DNA of 64,000 nt from Phytophthora colocasiae (GCA_018806915.1 JAGKQI010000093.1:682001-746000), one strand, 5' to 3'; positions 1 through 10,809 are shown, counted from the stretch's first letter. Notes: a model not told the origin generated them from the sequence alone. A program made the numbers and translations.

Positions 1-1537
1 TGTCTGCACCTCCTGTAAGGTTCAATATTAACTCTCAGAACCGTGGACCACCCCCCAGGAACTACGGACCGCCGCCGGGGGCCTTTTCAGCACCGAGACC
101 TGCCGTTCCTGCTGCTGCTGCTGCTTCGCCGATGGCAGGCAACGCCAAGTGGCCTGATGCTCTCCACGACTACGTGAAGAGAGCGTTCGCGCGCTGCAAG
201 GGAGCCGCGGACCAATCTATTACTCAGAACTCGTTGAAGGAGATGATCACCAATGCCATTATGACGAACAGTTTGTGGACCAGGAACTGGACTGCGGAGC
301 CATTACCAGTGCTCGTGGGAGACACTCCTGCAGCGGCAATGCAGACCAAAATGGGGATGGGAGGACCGATGCCTGGAGCGGTCAATAAGTTTGCATCTTC
401 GCCTAGTAGCAGTAGTTTCCAGCCCACTCCGGGATTTATGCCTTTCAAAGAGCCTTCGGGCAAAAAGAACAAGATGAACAAGCGCAAGCACGACGGCTTT
501 GAGATTGATGGTGCCGACGTGCAGCGCAAGAGTCAAAGAAGACAGAGATTCCATATGACCCAGCAGGAACTCAAGAGCTTGGTGACCCCAGAAGTGGATA
601 CGAAGAAACTGCAGGTGCTAACGCAAGATGGAGACCTGGACCTGGCAGCCATGGTCATTAAAGGTACTAGTCAGACCGTTGAAAAGGAATACTTGCGATT
701 AACCTCTCCCCCGCATCCATCGACCGTGCGTCCCGAGCCTGTGTTGCACAAGGCGCTGGAGCTCGTCAAGTCGAAGTGGAAGAAGGGTGACCACGATTAT
801 ATTTATGCCTGTAGCCAACTCAAGTCCATTCGCCAGGATTGCACAGTGCAGCACATCAAGAACGCCTTCACCGTGTCTGTCTACGAAACCCACGCGCGAG
901 TTGCGCTCGAATCTGGCGACATCAACGAGTTTAACCAGTGCCAGACGCAACTCCACGAACTGTATGAGAAGTTGATCCCAGGCAAGGCGATTGAGTTCCT
1001 CGCATACCGGATTCTGTATTGTGTGTACGTGTCTCTGCAAGCCAAGAAAGGTGACTCGAATGCAGGCCAGCTTGGCATGTACAATGTGCTGGGCATGGTA
1101 ACGCCCAAGCTACGTGCCGATCCGGCAATCGCTCACGCGCTGGGGGTGCGCCAGGCAGTTGCTATGAATGATTATCATCGTTTTTTCAAACTCTATGTAG
1201 ATGCTCCGAATATGGCAGGTTACCTGATGGACGTGATGGTCCCCGCGATTCGACTAAGCGCGCTTCGGGCTATGTGCAAAGCGTAAGTTTTAGATAGCTG
1301 TGCTGGTGATTAAGAATGTTTTTTGGTACTGATCTTTGTTTTCATGTTTATCTTCGTAGGTACCGCCCAACTCTCCCGGTGCAGTATATCCGCGATGAGC
1401 TGAAGCTTGAAGGCAAGAAAGGAAAAACGTTTATCCGTCAGTCAGGGATTGTGTTCGTCAAGGGAGATAAAACGCGTGTGGACACGAAGTCCTCGAATAT
1501 CGTCTGGGTTCTGAGCAATCAGTCGTCGCTTATTTAG
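1..1537 (+). CDS. SAC3/GANP/THP3-domain protein (LENG8-like), 3' part, two exons
   Basis: The reading frame is open from base 3, so the gene starts upstream of the window. A Pro/Ala/Gly-rich start is followed by a Lys-rich basic segment and then the SAC3/GANP domain from about base 700 to the end, recognisable from PEPVLHKALELVKSKW and YACSQLKSIRQDCTVQ. Exon 1 ends at 1282; a 77 bp intron (1283-1359, GTAAGT...TCGTAG) joins AAGC to GTACCGC and keeps the frame to the stop at 1535-1537. Family knowledge: SAC3/GANP proteins act in mRNA export and transcription-coupled mRNP assembly, and the LENG8/Thp3 branch in splicing and mRNA processing in the nucleus. The conserved C-terminal winged-helix part (RPTLPVQYIRDEL) lies in exon 2. 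The family is clear; placement in the LENG8/Thp3 branch is less so. Confidence 0.9.
1283..1359 (+). other. Intron of the SAC3/GANP gene
   Basis: GTAAGT donor and TTCGTAG acceptor, 77 bp. Removing it restores the SAC3 frame; without splicing the frame stops at TAA 1284-1286. Confidence 0.9.
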
Positions 1538-2160
1538 GCTGGGACGCGGTGAGATCGGCAGTAGAGGGAGCGCCACCTGAGTGATATCGTGCAGTACTGA
1601 AAGCCAAGCAAAGGAACGCTCTGGCCTATTTACACCTGGTGGTGAGGTATTTGGTAGCGCAACTGTGTTCATCGAGAAGAAGTCGTGGTTGTTGTCTCTC
1701 CGTCCCACCCATCGCCTTCTCGTGGAGTACAAAGGAGTGTTTGGACTGCGCCCCGAAGTCATTGGTTGTTGCATCTTGCAATTAGAGCAAAAGAACAGCA
1801 GCGGCGATAACTGAATGAGGCATGAAATGATACGAGAGAAGAACAGCGCGGGACGGAGAGACAAGGTGAAATTGATGAGGTGGGGCATTGATCGAGGTGA
1901 GGGGAGAGAAAGAAGTTTCTAGTAGCTGTCTAGCACCGGCCTGCCGGTTGCACAGCGTGCATCTTGCCAAATTGGTAAATGCTCAGCCAGCAAATCGAGA
2001 CCGTGTGGTTCAATTCTGTTGACGCAGTGCTCGCTGCGTTCTAGTGAACTGAAGTGAAGCATTCAACTTCATAACTAACATAATGAAAACTGCTTTTGAG
2101 CGCATTATCTATGAGGTTTCTACCCAAGGAGTGTTCACCACGCCAACAGCGCAGAATCGC
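1538..2160. other. Intergenic, downstream of two convergent genes
   Basis: This stretch lies between the stop of the SAC3-type gene and the stop of the minus-strand chorismate synthase. I see no coding region, RNA gene or repeat in it; it probably holds both 3' UTRs. Confidence 0.5.
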
Positions 2161-3531
2161 TTACAACTTGCGCTTCTTCTGCGCCGGTTCATCCTGCTTG
2201 CTGCCATCACGAGCCAACTGGATCATGGCGGCATCAGCAATGGCGAGCGCAGACATGGCTTCCACCAGCGGCACAACACGCGGCAGAACACAAGGATCGT
2301 GACGGCCCTTAGCCTCCAGTACAGTTTCCTTGCCGTCATAGCCCACGGTCGGCTGGGCACGGCCGATGGTAGACACAGGCTTGATGGCCACGCGGAAGTA
2401 AATGTCGGCACCGCTGGTAATACCGCCCAACACACCGCCAGCATCGTTCTTGGTCACACCGAGCTTCTCTGGGTGCTCAGCATCCGCGCCGGCGCAGAAC
2501 GGGTCATTGTGCTCAGAGCCGCGCTTGCTCGTGCCTGAGAAGCCAGAGCCAATTTCAAAACCCTTGGTGGCAGGGATGGACATCATCGCGTGAGCCAGAA
2601 CCGCCTGCATCTTGTCGAAGCACGGCTCGCCCAGACCCACGGGCGCGTTGCGGATCACACACGTGACGACGCCACCAGTGGAGTCCTCGTCCACCTTCAT
2701 GGTGCGAACAACCGTAGACATAGCGCACGCAGACGGCGGGTGCGGGCAACGCACGGGGATCAGATCGTCCGTAAGCCACTCGTCCAGGTTCTCAGGTGCG
2801 GGCACGACTTCACCCTTGCGGTTGTACACGATCTTCTCCGTGTCAATGTACGCAGGCGTCGTGAGGTCATCCTCGGCCTTGACGAAGTCGGCATCATACG
2901 CCTTGTCGTTCTCGAGCTGCTTGGCAGCATCTTCCACCTTGGCCCACTTAGCAGGGTCACGCAGGATACGGATGGATCCGATGGTGTCAACGTCCTCGCG
3001 GGTGTAGATGTCCTTCTTCGGGTCGTTCAGCAGGTCGCGGGGCATGTCCACCGTGCCAATAGAACTCACCCAGCACACAATGGATGTGCCGAACTTCTCC
3101 TTGAGCCACTTCTCAGCCACAGCACCGGAAGCCACACGGCCAATGGTCTCACGAGCACTGGCGCGGCCGCCGCCACTGCTGGCACGCGTGCCGTACTTCA
3201 TCTGGTACGTGTAGTCGGCGTGACCCGGGCGAGGCACCAGGTCCATCTCCTTGTAGTCCTTCGGACGCACGTTCTCATTAGGTACGAATAGCGCCAACGG
3301 TGTGCCGAGCGTAAAGCCCTTCTCCGTGCCGCTCATGATGGTCACATTGTCCTTCTCGTCGCGGGGGGTCGTGAGTTTGCTCTGGCCGGGGCGGCGACGC
3401 GTGAGCTGCGGTTGGATGTCGGCTTCGGTCAGAGCCAGGGAAGGAGGAACACCGTCCACGATGCAGCCCACACCCTTGCAGTGAGACTCCCCGAAGGTTG
3501 TCACGCGGAAGAAGCGGCCGAAGGTGCTCAT
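2161..3531 (-). CDS. aroC: Chorismate synthase
   Basis: 456 aa. Converts 5-enolpyruvylshikimate-3-phosphate to chorismate, the last step of the shikimate pathway, using reduced FMN. The N-terminal signature FGESHCKG (residues 13-20), the RRRPGQSKLTTPRDEKD phosphate-binding region (45-61), PGHADYTYQMKYG (102-114) and GGGRASARET (120-129) are all present, as are the later HPPSACAMSTVVR and SGFSGTSKRGSEHNDPF blocks. The protein is longer than the bacterial enzyme (about 360 aa) because of an acidic insert of roughly 70 residues after SSIGTVDMP, and it has a basic KKRKL tail. It is intronless. The start chosen gives the universal MSTFGRFF beginning. It is divergent from a DAHP synthase gene, so the first and last enzymes of the pathway are neighbours. 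Confidence 0.96.
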   Translation of the reverse strand: MSTFGRFFRVTTFGESHCKGVGCIVDGVPPSLALTEADIQPQLTRRRPGQSKLTTPRDEKDNVTIMSGTEKGFTLGTPLALFVPNENVRPKDYKEMDLVPRPGHADYTYQMKYGTRASSGGGRASARETIGRVASGAVAEKWLKEKFGTSIVCWVSSIGTVDMPRDLLNDPKKDIYTREDVDTIGSIRILRDPAKWAKVEDAAKQLENDKAYDADFVKAEDDLTTPAYIDTEKIVYNRKGEVVPAPENLDEWLTDDLIPVRCPHPPSACAMSTVVRTMKVDEDSTGGVVTCVIRNAPVGLGEPCFDKMQAVLAHAMMSIPATKGFEIGSGFSGTSKRGSEHNDPFCAGADAEHPEKLGVTKNDAGGVLGGITSGADIYFRVAIKPVSTIGRAQPTVGYDGKETVLEAKGRHDPCVLPRVVPLVEAMSALAIADAAMIQLARDGSKQDEPAQKKRKL

Positions 3532-3587
3532 GGTGTCGAGGAGATGGAGGGGATTTCGGAAGTGACGAGCTCAATTATTGGATTGGG

Positions 3588-3601
3588 CAAACACGAAATG
3601 A
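3588..3601 (-). promoter_or_regulatory. Initiator-like core promoter of chorismate synthase
   Basis: On the minus strand this reads TCATTTCGTGTTTG, resembling the oomycete initiator (TCATTYYNCAWTTT). It lies 57 bases upstream of the ATG at 3531. The same TCATTTCGTG core occurs before the KIX gene at 58713. Confidence 0.45.
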
Positions 3602-4167
3602 CTGACGTAGAGTGCGAGGATAGAGCCTTTCATATTTAATGGTGATTGTTTACGAAGCTTCAGTAAGTGATATTTGCTGAGTTAATCACTCGTGTTATTC
3701 AAGTATTTAAACTATATACATTATCTTTAAACTGTTGTGTAGTGCAATATCAATTATTTTAATAAAATATTTTTATGCAGGTTCGAAGAGTGGGTGTGTT
3801 TTTTACCGCCGTTCGAAGAATAGTAACCCAGGGATACAATTCCTCGAGATGGCTACAGCCTTGCACCACCTGAACTTTCTAGTGGACGTGCGGTGCATAT
3901 CGTTTTGTGCTTGGGGCAAAACACACTGCTGTACGACAGTGTGTAAAGCATATCCATTTGCACGGAGTCCAGTGGATACGGCGCTACCAAGAAGGACAGG
4001 ATAGTGTCATGTTTCATGAGTAGCATTACTGTAGACTGGTGTACGATACATAAACTGAATCCATTACCACCCTGGGGGTATTAAATACTACCCCCGGCGA
4101 AACAACTGTCGCTGGACGTTCTTGTGGTCAGCAAACGTCTTTGACAAAAAAGCATATCGAAGTTGTG

Positions 4168-4182
4168 CCATTCCTGAATTTG
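4168..4182 (+). promoter_or_regulatory. Initiator-like core promoter of DAHP synthase
   Basis: CCATTCCTGAATTTG matches the oomycete initiator YCATTYYNCAWTTTK at all but one position and lies about 23 bases before the ATG at 4205. Confidence 0.55.
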
Positions 4183-4204
4183 CTCCGGTCTTGTCTCGTC
4201 AAAA

Positions 4205-5338
4205 ATGCCAAGCACCCAGCTACATTCCGAGCCTGAAACCGAACACGCCATCAAACGCCAGCGTCTACACGACCGCAATGTGGTCGCCATCAAGCCTCTA
4301 GTGCCCCCTGCCTGCGTGCTGGAGGAACTCCCTGTGACCCCCGAGGTGCACAAGCTGGTGGACGCCACCCGCGAAGCCGTTTCCCGTATTTTGCACGGTG
4401 AAGACGACCGTCTCGTGGCCATTGTAGGACCTTGCTCCATCCACGATGTCGACGCTGCTATGGACTACGCTAAGCGTCTTAAAACCCTAGCGGATGAACT
4501 CAACGGCGAACTCCTGGTGATCATGCGCACTTACTTCGAGAAGCCCCGCACCACTGTCGGATGGAAGGGATTGATCAATGACCCCGACCTCAACCAGTCT
4601 TTCAACATCAACAAGGGCATTCGCATTGCACGCAAGTTGTTGCTGGATGTCAACGCTCTTGGACTTCCGGTGAGTCTCGAGTTCCTAGACACGATTTCGC
4701 CCCAGTTCACTTCCGATCTCATTTCCTGGGGAGCTATTGGTGCGCGTACCACCGAGTCACAGCTGCACCGTGAGCTCACCAGTGGTTTGTCGATGCCTGT
4801 GGGTTTCAAGAACGGCACGGGCGGAGACGCAAAGGTCGCTGTGGACGCTGCTGTGGCTTCATCGCAGCCGCACAACTTCTTGGGTTTGAACGAGCATGGA
4901 CTTGCGTCGATCGTCCGGACCAAGGGTAACAAGGACTGCCACGTCATTCTCCGTGGTGGGTCGAGCGGACCGAACTACGAGAAGAAATACATCGACGAAG
5001 CTGCAGCGATGCTGGTCAAGGCCAAGCAGCCGTCCAAGATCATGGTGGACTGCTCGCATGGCAACTCCCGTAAGCTGCACGCCAACCAGCCCAAGGTTGC
5101 CAGCTACTTGGCCGGTGTCCTTGCAGAGGGTGAGTCAAACTTGCTCGGTGTCATGATCGAGTCGAATATCGTAGAGGGCAACCAGTCTCTAGGCGATGAC
5201 CCGTCCAAGCTCATCTACGGTAAGAGCATCACGGACGCTTGCATCAACTGGGACGACACTGTCACGACACTGAAGGAGCTCGCATGTGCCGTCACTAAGC
5301 GCCGTAAAACTGTCGCCGCAAACCCGGTTGCCAACTAG
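4205..5338 (+). CDS. Class I DAHP synthase (AroFGH type)
   Basis: 377 aa. 3-Deoxy-D-arabino-heptulosonate 7-phosphate synthase condenses phosphoenolpyruvate with erythrose 4-phosphate, the first committed step of the shikimate pathway. Seen in order: AIVGPCSIHD near residue 80, MRTYFEKPRTTVGWKG (metal and PEP site), IGARTTESQLHRE, PVGFKNGTGG, HVILRGGSSGPNY, MVDCSHGNSRK and GVMIESNIVEGNQ. These are diagnostic of the microbial type I-alpha family, about 350-370 aa long, rather than the plant-like type II. The start follows an initiator-like site closely. It has no intron and is divergent from chorismate synthase. Fungal relatives are feedback-inhibited by Phe or Tyr; which amino acid would act here cannot be read from the sequence. 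Confidence 0.96.
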   Translation: MPSTQLHSEPETEHAIKRQRLHDRNVVAIKPLVPPACVLEELPVTPEVHKLVDATREAVSRILHGEDDRLVAIVGPCSIHDVDAAMDYAKRLKTLADELNGELLVIMRTYFEKPRTTVGWKGLINDPDLNQSFNINKGIRIARKLLLDVNALGLPVSLEFLDTISPQFTSDLISWGAIGARTTESQLHRELTSGLSMPVGFKNGTGGDAKVAVDAAVASSQPHNFLGLNEHGLASIVRTKGNKDCHVILRGGSSGPNYEKKYIDEAAAMLVKAKQPSKIMVDCSHGNSRKLHANQPKVASYLAGVLAEGESNLLGVMIESNIVEGNQSLGDDPSKLIYGKSITDACINWDDTVTTLKELACAVTKRRKTVAANPVAN

Positions 5339-5448
5339 TTGTTAGATATCTAATGCGCAATATTAGACGTGCAAACCCTTCATAAGACTTGAATCAAGTC
5401 ACTTGATACAGTTTCAATTTGAAAACTGACGCTTTCGATTTGCAGCCG

Positions 5449-5454
5449 AAAAAA
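5449..5454 (-). terminator. Pol III terminator of tRNA-Arg
   Basis: Six T residues on the minus strand directly after the discriminator base of the tRNA. Confidence 0.8.
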
Positions 5455-5527
5455 TACTCACGGCGGGACTTGAACCCGCAATCTCTGCCTTAGGAGGGCA
5501 GCGCCGTATCCATTGGGCCACGCGAGC
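5455..5527 (-). tRNA. tRNA-Arg(CCT)
   Basis: 73 nt without CCA, read on the minus strand. The acceptor stem GCTCGCG pairs with CGTGAGT (two G-T pairs). The anticodon arm is CTGCC-CTCCTAA-GGCAG, giving anticodon CCT for codon AGG. The T arm is GCGGG-TTCAAGT-CCCGC and the discriminator base is A. There is no intron. Confidence 0.93.
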
Positions 5528-5658
5528 GCATGAAAATGTCAGCACTGTTTTTTGCTTTGAACGGTGCTAGAGACGTTTCGACTTGCCATGTACCTAAGGA
5601 TGATGTGTACTTGTGTACGAAGTACCAATTTATTACTCTGTACTACCGGTAAAGGGTC

Positions 5659-5985
5659 TTATAGCTGTACTACAATCGAGGTAGCTCCCCCAGTTCCCAC
5701 AAGGTGCTGTTTGTAAATTCCAGTCGATGAACTCGGTTGTGCGACCTCGAAAGTGCCATTGGTGCCTACAGGTGCAGTGATAGTCACGCTCAGTTGGTTA
5801 TCGACAAGTTCCCAAGCAGCCGAGAGGTCTCCGAACGGAGTTTTCACTGTGGCATTGGCACTGGTTACGTTCATGCCAGTTACCAACGGGTTAACGATCC
5901 ACTGGCTGAATCCGAACTCTGCAGGACGAATGCCCGCCACGTAGTTGGTTAACGCGTAAGTAGGTGCTCCACCCCATGGATGACA
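5659..5985 (-). pseudogene. GH78 gene fragment 3 (C-terminal beta-sandwich)
   Basis: Begins at the hAT junction with HPWGGAPTYALTNYVAGIRP, in the frame two bases off from fragment 2, and ends at a normal stop. It aligns along its length with the C-terminus of the plus-strand copy (GDL.A.W...TVTI.APVGT.G..EVAQ). Confidence 0.85.
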
Positions 5986-6274
5986 CTCAACGACCAGGGC
6001 TCTCCAAATAAGTAGGGATTAGGGATTGACGGGGCTGGAGGCGTCTCAATCCCTTATTGATGAACGTACCCTTAATTGACAATATTATTGTCAACTTCAA
6101 CTTATAAGATACTATAAAGATCCGGTAAGAGTCGAGGAGTAAAGCAGTCCTCGAAACCTCTCCCAGTGGGCGTTACTACCGTGCCGGGGACCACAGCCAC
6201 TCTCATGCTGGCATTTCCGATTTTGCGAACCAAGTCCAACACTCTTCTACTCAACTTGTTCACCCTCGTCATCC

Positions 6275-7960
6275 ATGGCTACCTTAGACCCTGGTCTCTC
6301 GAACAAGGAGATCTGTTCGTTGATGTATCGAGACCAAACAAGCGGAGAAAGAACCTGCAACGGATGCAACACCTTCATCTTTCAGGACCGAAGTCGCGGC
6401 TATCATAACCTCATCTCGCATCTGCGGCGCCACCCAGACTATGAGCGAGTGCTGGAGCGTTGCGTTCGACAACGAATCCCCGTCACTATGGACATGTTTG
6501 TCGATAAGGACTCTCGTACTACGCATGGTTGGATGAAACTTGTGGTGCTTAAGGATCTTCCATTTTCGTCAGTCGATGACGAAGTGTTTCGAGAGGCGGT
6601 TAAGTACAACAAGATCAACTCGAAAACACTTCTCGCGCGAATGAAAAGCTGCGTGGAATTAATGGAACCTGCTATTATAGAAGAGCTCAAAAGTCAGCAA
6701 TACGTGCTGATATTTGACGGTTTGACGGACTCTGCCCAGCATTCACTGGCCGTATTTGTGGCTACTAAGACGATGACTCGTTTCTTGGCTCTTTCTACTT
6801 TCGTGGACGAAACATCAATGTCAGCTGACGAGCACATTCAGTTCTTGGATATGATTCTGGACCACTACAAATTAGACCTGAGCAATCTAGTGGCGGTTGT
6901 GTGTGACAACATGAACACTAACTGTGCTATCTCGAAGCGGACGGGAGTTCCCATGATTGGTTGTGCCTCACACAGATTCAACCTTGCTGTGCAAGATCAC
7001 ATTAAAGCTTCCATGCCTTTAATAAAAAAAATCGCGACGCTTCAGCGCAAACTCAAGACGGTCAAGCGCATAGCCATTTTTGAGAAGGAACGGTTGCAAA
7101 CTCAAGCCTGTTCCGCTCCATGAAATCCGATGGAGTGGAGTGTTCCGACTTCTGCGTCGGTACGAAGAACTCCAGCCGTATCTACATCTTTTCGTCAACG
7201 ACACGCAAGTCGAACAGGATCTTCCCAGGACGTACCGGATTCAGACTATCGGCGCAAACCCATTGTCGACTTCTTGCCATCCGCAGAGGAACACGTTCAG
7301 ATCATGCAGCTCTTGGAGGACCTGAAGATACTAGATTCGACAACGCAGAAGCTACAAACCGACAAAATCTCTTTGAGCCTGGTACGTGATATTTTTGACG
7401 AGCTGTTGTTAGAGTTTCCAGAGATGAAGACACGCCTATCAACCGAAGCCACCATTATTCAGTCCAAGGACTTTGAAAGAGCTGTCGTGAAGGTACAAAA
7501 TAATCAGGATTCTGTCCTAACCACCAAAGAAGCCGCAACGCTGGCTAGACTCATCCGCCCAGAAATTGTAGCAGCACGCGCTGCAAAATCTGCCAGTAAG
7601 AAGGCAAAACGGCGCCGTATCCAAGAAGAACCGGAAACCAACTTGGAGACATCAGGCAAAAAACGACGGCGTACAGGAAAAGAAGTGATGGAGTCGATCA
7701 ACATTCGAGCTGCAATGCGCGTAAAGGAGGCATCAATATACTCGGATCTCACGTGGCTGCCAGCCACTTCGGTACAAGTAGAGCGTATTTTCTCCAAGAT
7801 TAAGTGCATGCTGGGGTATCTTCGGAAAAGCATCAGTCATGAGACGCTCGAGACCTTACTTTACCTGAAGATGAACTGGGACTTAGTGACGGACGAAGTG
7901 ATTTCGAACGCCGTGAAACGCGCAGTTGAGGACGACAACGAAGAAGAAGCAGATCTCTAA
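6275..7960 (+). pseudogene. hAT transposase of hAT-1, frameshifted
   Basis: A BED zinc finger comes first (CNGCNTFIF...HNLISHLRRHPDYE). The catalytic part follows, with IFDGLTDSAQHSLAVFVATK, VVCDNMNTN and GCASHRFNLAVQ, and the C-terminal dimerisation block LPATSVQVERIFSKIKCMLGYLRKSIS. The expected IRWSGVFRLLRRYEELQPYL stretch is present but in another frame: the frame shifts near 7090 and returns near 7250. The gene is therefore dead, or the sequence has two base errors. The C-terminus is acidic (EDDNEEEADL). The host hAT family, about 560-700 aa, fits the total length. Confidence 0.85.
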
Positions 7961-7997
7961 AACCGTAGTTCTTAATCTGGAAGAAGTAGATAGAGAC

Positions 7998-8860
7998 CAG
8001 AGGTCGCAAGCTGAAAATTTCGGATGCCCGTGCCCGTCTGTACGATTCTCAGCAGACTTTCGGACGTCCATGACCGCCCGAGATTCTCGTTCGGATATCC
8101 GCAACCGCCCGAGAAAAAATACGGATGATTGTAGTTTAAACCGCGCAGTATAGCTCATTCAGCATTATATTTTTATTAGTCTGTCACTAGTTTGAACAAG
8201 CCACTAGAACATCGTCTAGAATATACTGGTTGAGCGTAGTTCGTTTTTTACCAAACACATTTCCAGTTCCCTTCTTACTCTGAAAAGCAAACATTCGATA
8301 GCATCCTCTACACGCAACGAAAGTCGTCTCCATAGCCTCAAACCGAGCCCCTGAATTCTTCTCCACAACGTAGGAAAAGAAATCCCAACACTTAGACCTA
8401 GTGCTAGATGAATCTGCCAGCAACGACAACACCAGTTATTTATTTTGCGACGTCAACTCGCGTGTGATCGCCTCTTTAATCGCAGTCAATGATGTGAGAG
8501 CACGAATGGAGTGTAGTTGCTGAATTGATAAGGCAACGACGTCTCGTCGGACGGACTGGAATTTGTAGTGCTTGCGCCGCCATCAGTTCGTGAAGAACGA
8601 TGTGTGCACATTACGAAGGAGTCCATGACCGTACGACGGCAGCGAGGTAGTGAAACCACGAGTGAAGACGGCAGCGGGGGGTTTCGAATGCCAATAGAAA
8701 ACGCCCAAAGTATTCGGACGTCTGTGACTGTCCGTTGATTTATTTCGGATGTCTGCAACCGCCCAAAGTATTTTGGATCATCCGTTCGGATATCCGTGGA
8801 TACCCGCGGTCGCGGGTACACGGTTAGAAAGCGGTCTCGGGTAACTGTTTGCGACCTCTG
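7998..8860. mobile_element. Small non-autonomous hAT (hAT-2) nested in hAT-1
   Basis: 863 bp with terminal inverted repeats CAGAGGTCGCAA...TTGCGACCTCTG. The flanks are ATAGAGAC (7990-7997) and ATAGTGAC (8861-8868), an 8 bp duplication with one change. Near the ends are repeated short motifs of the type TTCGGACGTC(C/T).TGAC.G and CGGATATCCG, likely subterminal transposase sites. It lies 37 bp after the hAT-1 transposase stop. Confidence 0.75.
8187..8432 (-). pseudogene. BED-finger fragment of a hAT transposase in hAT-2
   Basis: 81 codons with SKCWDFFSYVVEKNSGARFEA and FVACRGCYRMFAFQSKKGTG, the N-terminal BED-type finger layout (paired CxxC) of oomycete hAT transposases. Nothing of the catalytic part remains, so the element is a deletion derivative. 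Confidence 0.55.
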
Positions 8861-8981
8861 ATAGTGACCCCCTTTTCAATAATTGCGTAAGTGCCAAATA
8901 TTGAGATGGCCGTTCCCTCCCTTATTGTCCCCCTACAATAATACCCCTTTTTCAATAACAATACATTTTTGGAGACCCCTG

Positions 8982-10692
8982 CTCAACGACGTGAAGAGAT
9001 CAATACCCGGCTCCAACGATTGCGCTACGTACTCCCAACTCGCACCGGACCGGTAGTTCTCGTTCGAGATCATGGCGTCCCAGAGATTTTCGAGGAGGAA
9101 CACAGCTTGGTCCGTGTATCCACGCTGCAGCAGTGCGTCAAGTAGGAATCCGTTCGTGTTGGGCGAAATAGCAGTCGTATTGGCGGTAGCACTTGAATCG
9201 AGGTAGCCCGGGCCTTGGCGCAGACCCTCCAGCCCTTCTACGATCAACTTGGCCTGCGTTTCGTTTGCTACACCAGACGTGAGTGCGAATGCAGTAGCTG
9301 AGACGCCATAATCCTCTGGGGTTGATAGATCCAGCGCGTAGTTGCCCAGCGTATCGTTCCACAGCAACTCGTTGATAGCAGTTTTGACGCTAGCAGACAC
9401 CTCAGTCCACGCGTTCGCAGACTCCCAATCGCCCACAGCCCGCGCCACTCTCGCCATACCATTCAGACATTGCACAGCAGCAGCATTCACAGCCATACCA
9501 GCTCCAGCTCCGAGGAATACAACCTGATACTTTGTGAGATCGATGAGGCCATTGCTTCCCTGGTTGCTCACAAGCCACGCCATTGTGCGAGTGAACTGTT
9601 CCCAGTGAGCCTCAATGAACGCGACGTTATCGTAGTAGTCCATGTACGATTCAAGGCCAATAAGTCCGAGGATCACGTAGTCTGGGAAGTAGTAGAGTGC
9701 ATCACTCGTTCCAGCATTGTAGAGGAAAATCTCGGGCGTAGGCATGGGTGATTGATACGAAATGGGGACAAATCCAGCTAATTGGCCGCTGTCGACTTGA
9801 AAGTCGAACAGGAACTGCCAGGTGCCCTCGATCTGCTCGGGTTTCGAGTTGGCAACGCCCATGATACGTGTCGTGTGGTAGAAATCTCCCAGCCAAATGT
9901 ACCGGTCACGCTTGGCTCCATCCAGGCACGCACCATACGCGTTCGTTTGTCCTCCGAACTCTGGTACAACCACGCTCTCATCTGTCATAGGGTTCGAGTA
10001 GAGCACCTTGGACGAGTCGGTCAAACTGGTTACAGTCACGTTCCGTACGTAGGAAGCCTGGTCTTGCCACCCTCCAAAGCCGATAGCACCTTCACCGCGC
10101 GACGCATAGCCGTAGAAGGAGAGTTGGCTGTCCGTGAAGCCCATTTCAGTCAATACGATATCGAATACTTGCTGTCCGTCGACAGAGAACACGATGTTCC
10201 CGGCTGTAGAGTTGACGCGGATCTCGACCAGGTACCAAACGTTCTCCTTCACGCTGAACGGGACGTTGTACTGGCCCAAGATGTAACTTGTCACGCTCGT
10301 GGAGTTAGAAAAGTCGTAGCCGTACGCGAGAGTCGCAGTATTAGCAGGGAACAACGTGGTGTTGGTGTTCGAGAATGTCGTGTCGTTCGGGTACTCGGAC
10401 GCCAAGTGGATCTGCACACCGTCGCGGTTGCCCGGGAGGTCGTACGCGATCGTGTAACCCGCTCCACCACGAGTGATCTGCGACTGGAAGGTGAGCACGT
10501 AGTCTGTCAGATTCCACGTGCGGTAGGAAATACCCGGACGCGTACCGGGAACAAACGTGCCGTTTTCCTCGGACGAGCTCCAGGACGGCACCTGGCTGCC
10601 GGCGTCCAAGCAGGCAGCGGTCACAGCACGTGCACCCAGTGTCCAGATCTCGTCGTACTTTGCGTTGGAGCTTGAAAACTTGCCGGGAAGAG
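8982..10692 (-). pseudogene. GH78 gene fragment 2 (six-hairpin catalytic part)
   Basis: About 570 codons with no stop, from PGKFSSSNAKYDEIW to EPGIDLFTSLS. It runs into transposon sequence at both ends. It holds the KRDRYIWLGDF motif, an AVNAAAVQCLNGMARVA helix, and RSGASWEYVAQSLEPG near its end. Confidence 0.85.
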
Positions 10693-10694
10693 TA

Positions 10695-10763
10695 CACCTT
10701 TTAACCTTCAAAATGTCAAAAAGAAAATTCAATACGTCAAAACGTAAATTCAAAACGACACAG
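10695..10763. repeat. Left TIR of the Tc1/mariner-type element
   Basis: 69 bp, identical to the reverse complement of 11618-11686. Confidence 0.9.
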
Positions 10764-10809
10764 ATAAAGAAGGGCGTCGATCCAAATTCTTATAATTCGG
10801 TTACAAAGG

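Larger units (their letters stand above)
3532..4204. promoter_or_regulatory. Shared divergent promoter region of two shikimate-pathway genes
   Basis: 673 bp between the two start codons, which face away from each other. The middle is AT-rich (3660-3780) and holds no convincing ORF. Each side carries an oomycete-type initiator, listed separately. Co-regulation of the two genes is inferred from the layout, not shown. Confidence 0.5.
5995..8981 (+). mobile_element. hAT DNA transposon (hAT-1) inserted in the GH78 gene
   Basis: Ends are CAGGGCTCTCCAAA on the left and, on the other strand from the right, CAGGGGTCTCCAAA. CTCAACGAC occurs directly outside both ends (5986-5994 and 8982-8990), an 8-9 bp duplication as expected for hAT. 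It encodes a broken BED-finger transposase on the plus strand and holds a second, smaller hAT (7998-8860). Bases 5995-6274 are its 5' end and show no other feature. Confidence 0.85.

Noticed and set aside
2590..3291. 233-codon plus-strand frame
   Set aside because: Antisense to chorismate synthase.
3735..4004. 89-codon plus-strand frame in the shikimate divergent region
   Set aside because: No domain, and it lies in an AT-rich promoter region; probably chance.
9782..10675. 297-codon plus-strand frame
   Set aside because: Antisense to the catalytic part of the minus-strand GH78 gene, which shows clear homology to its paralogue.
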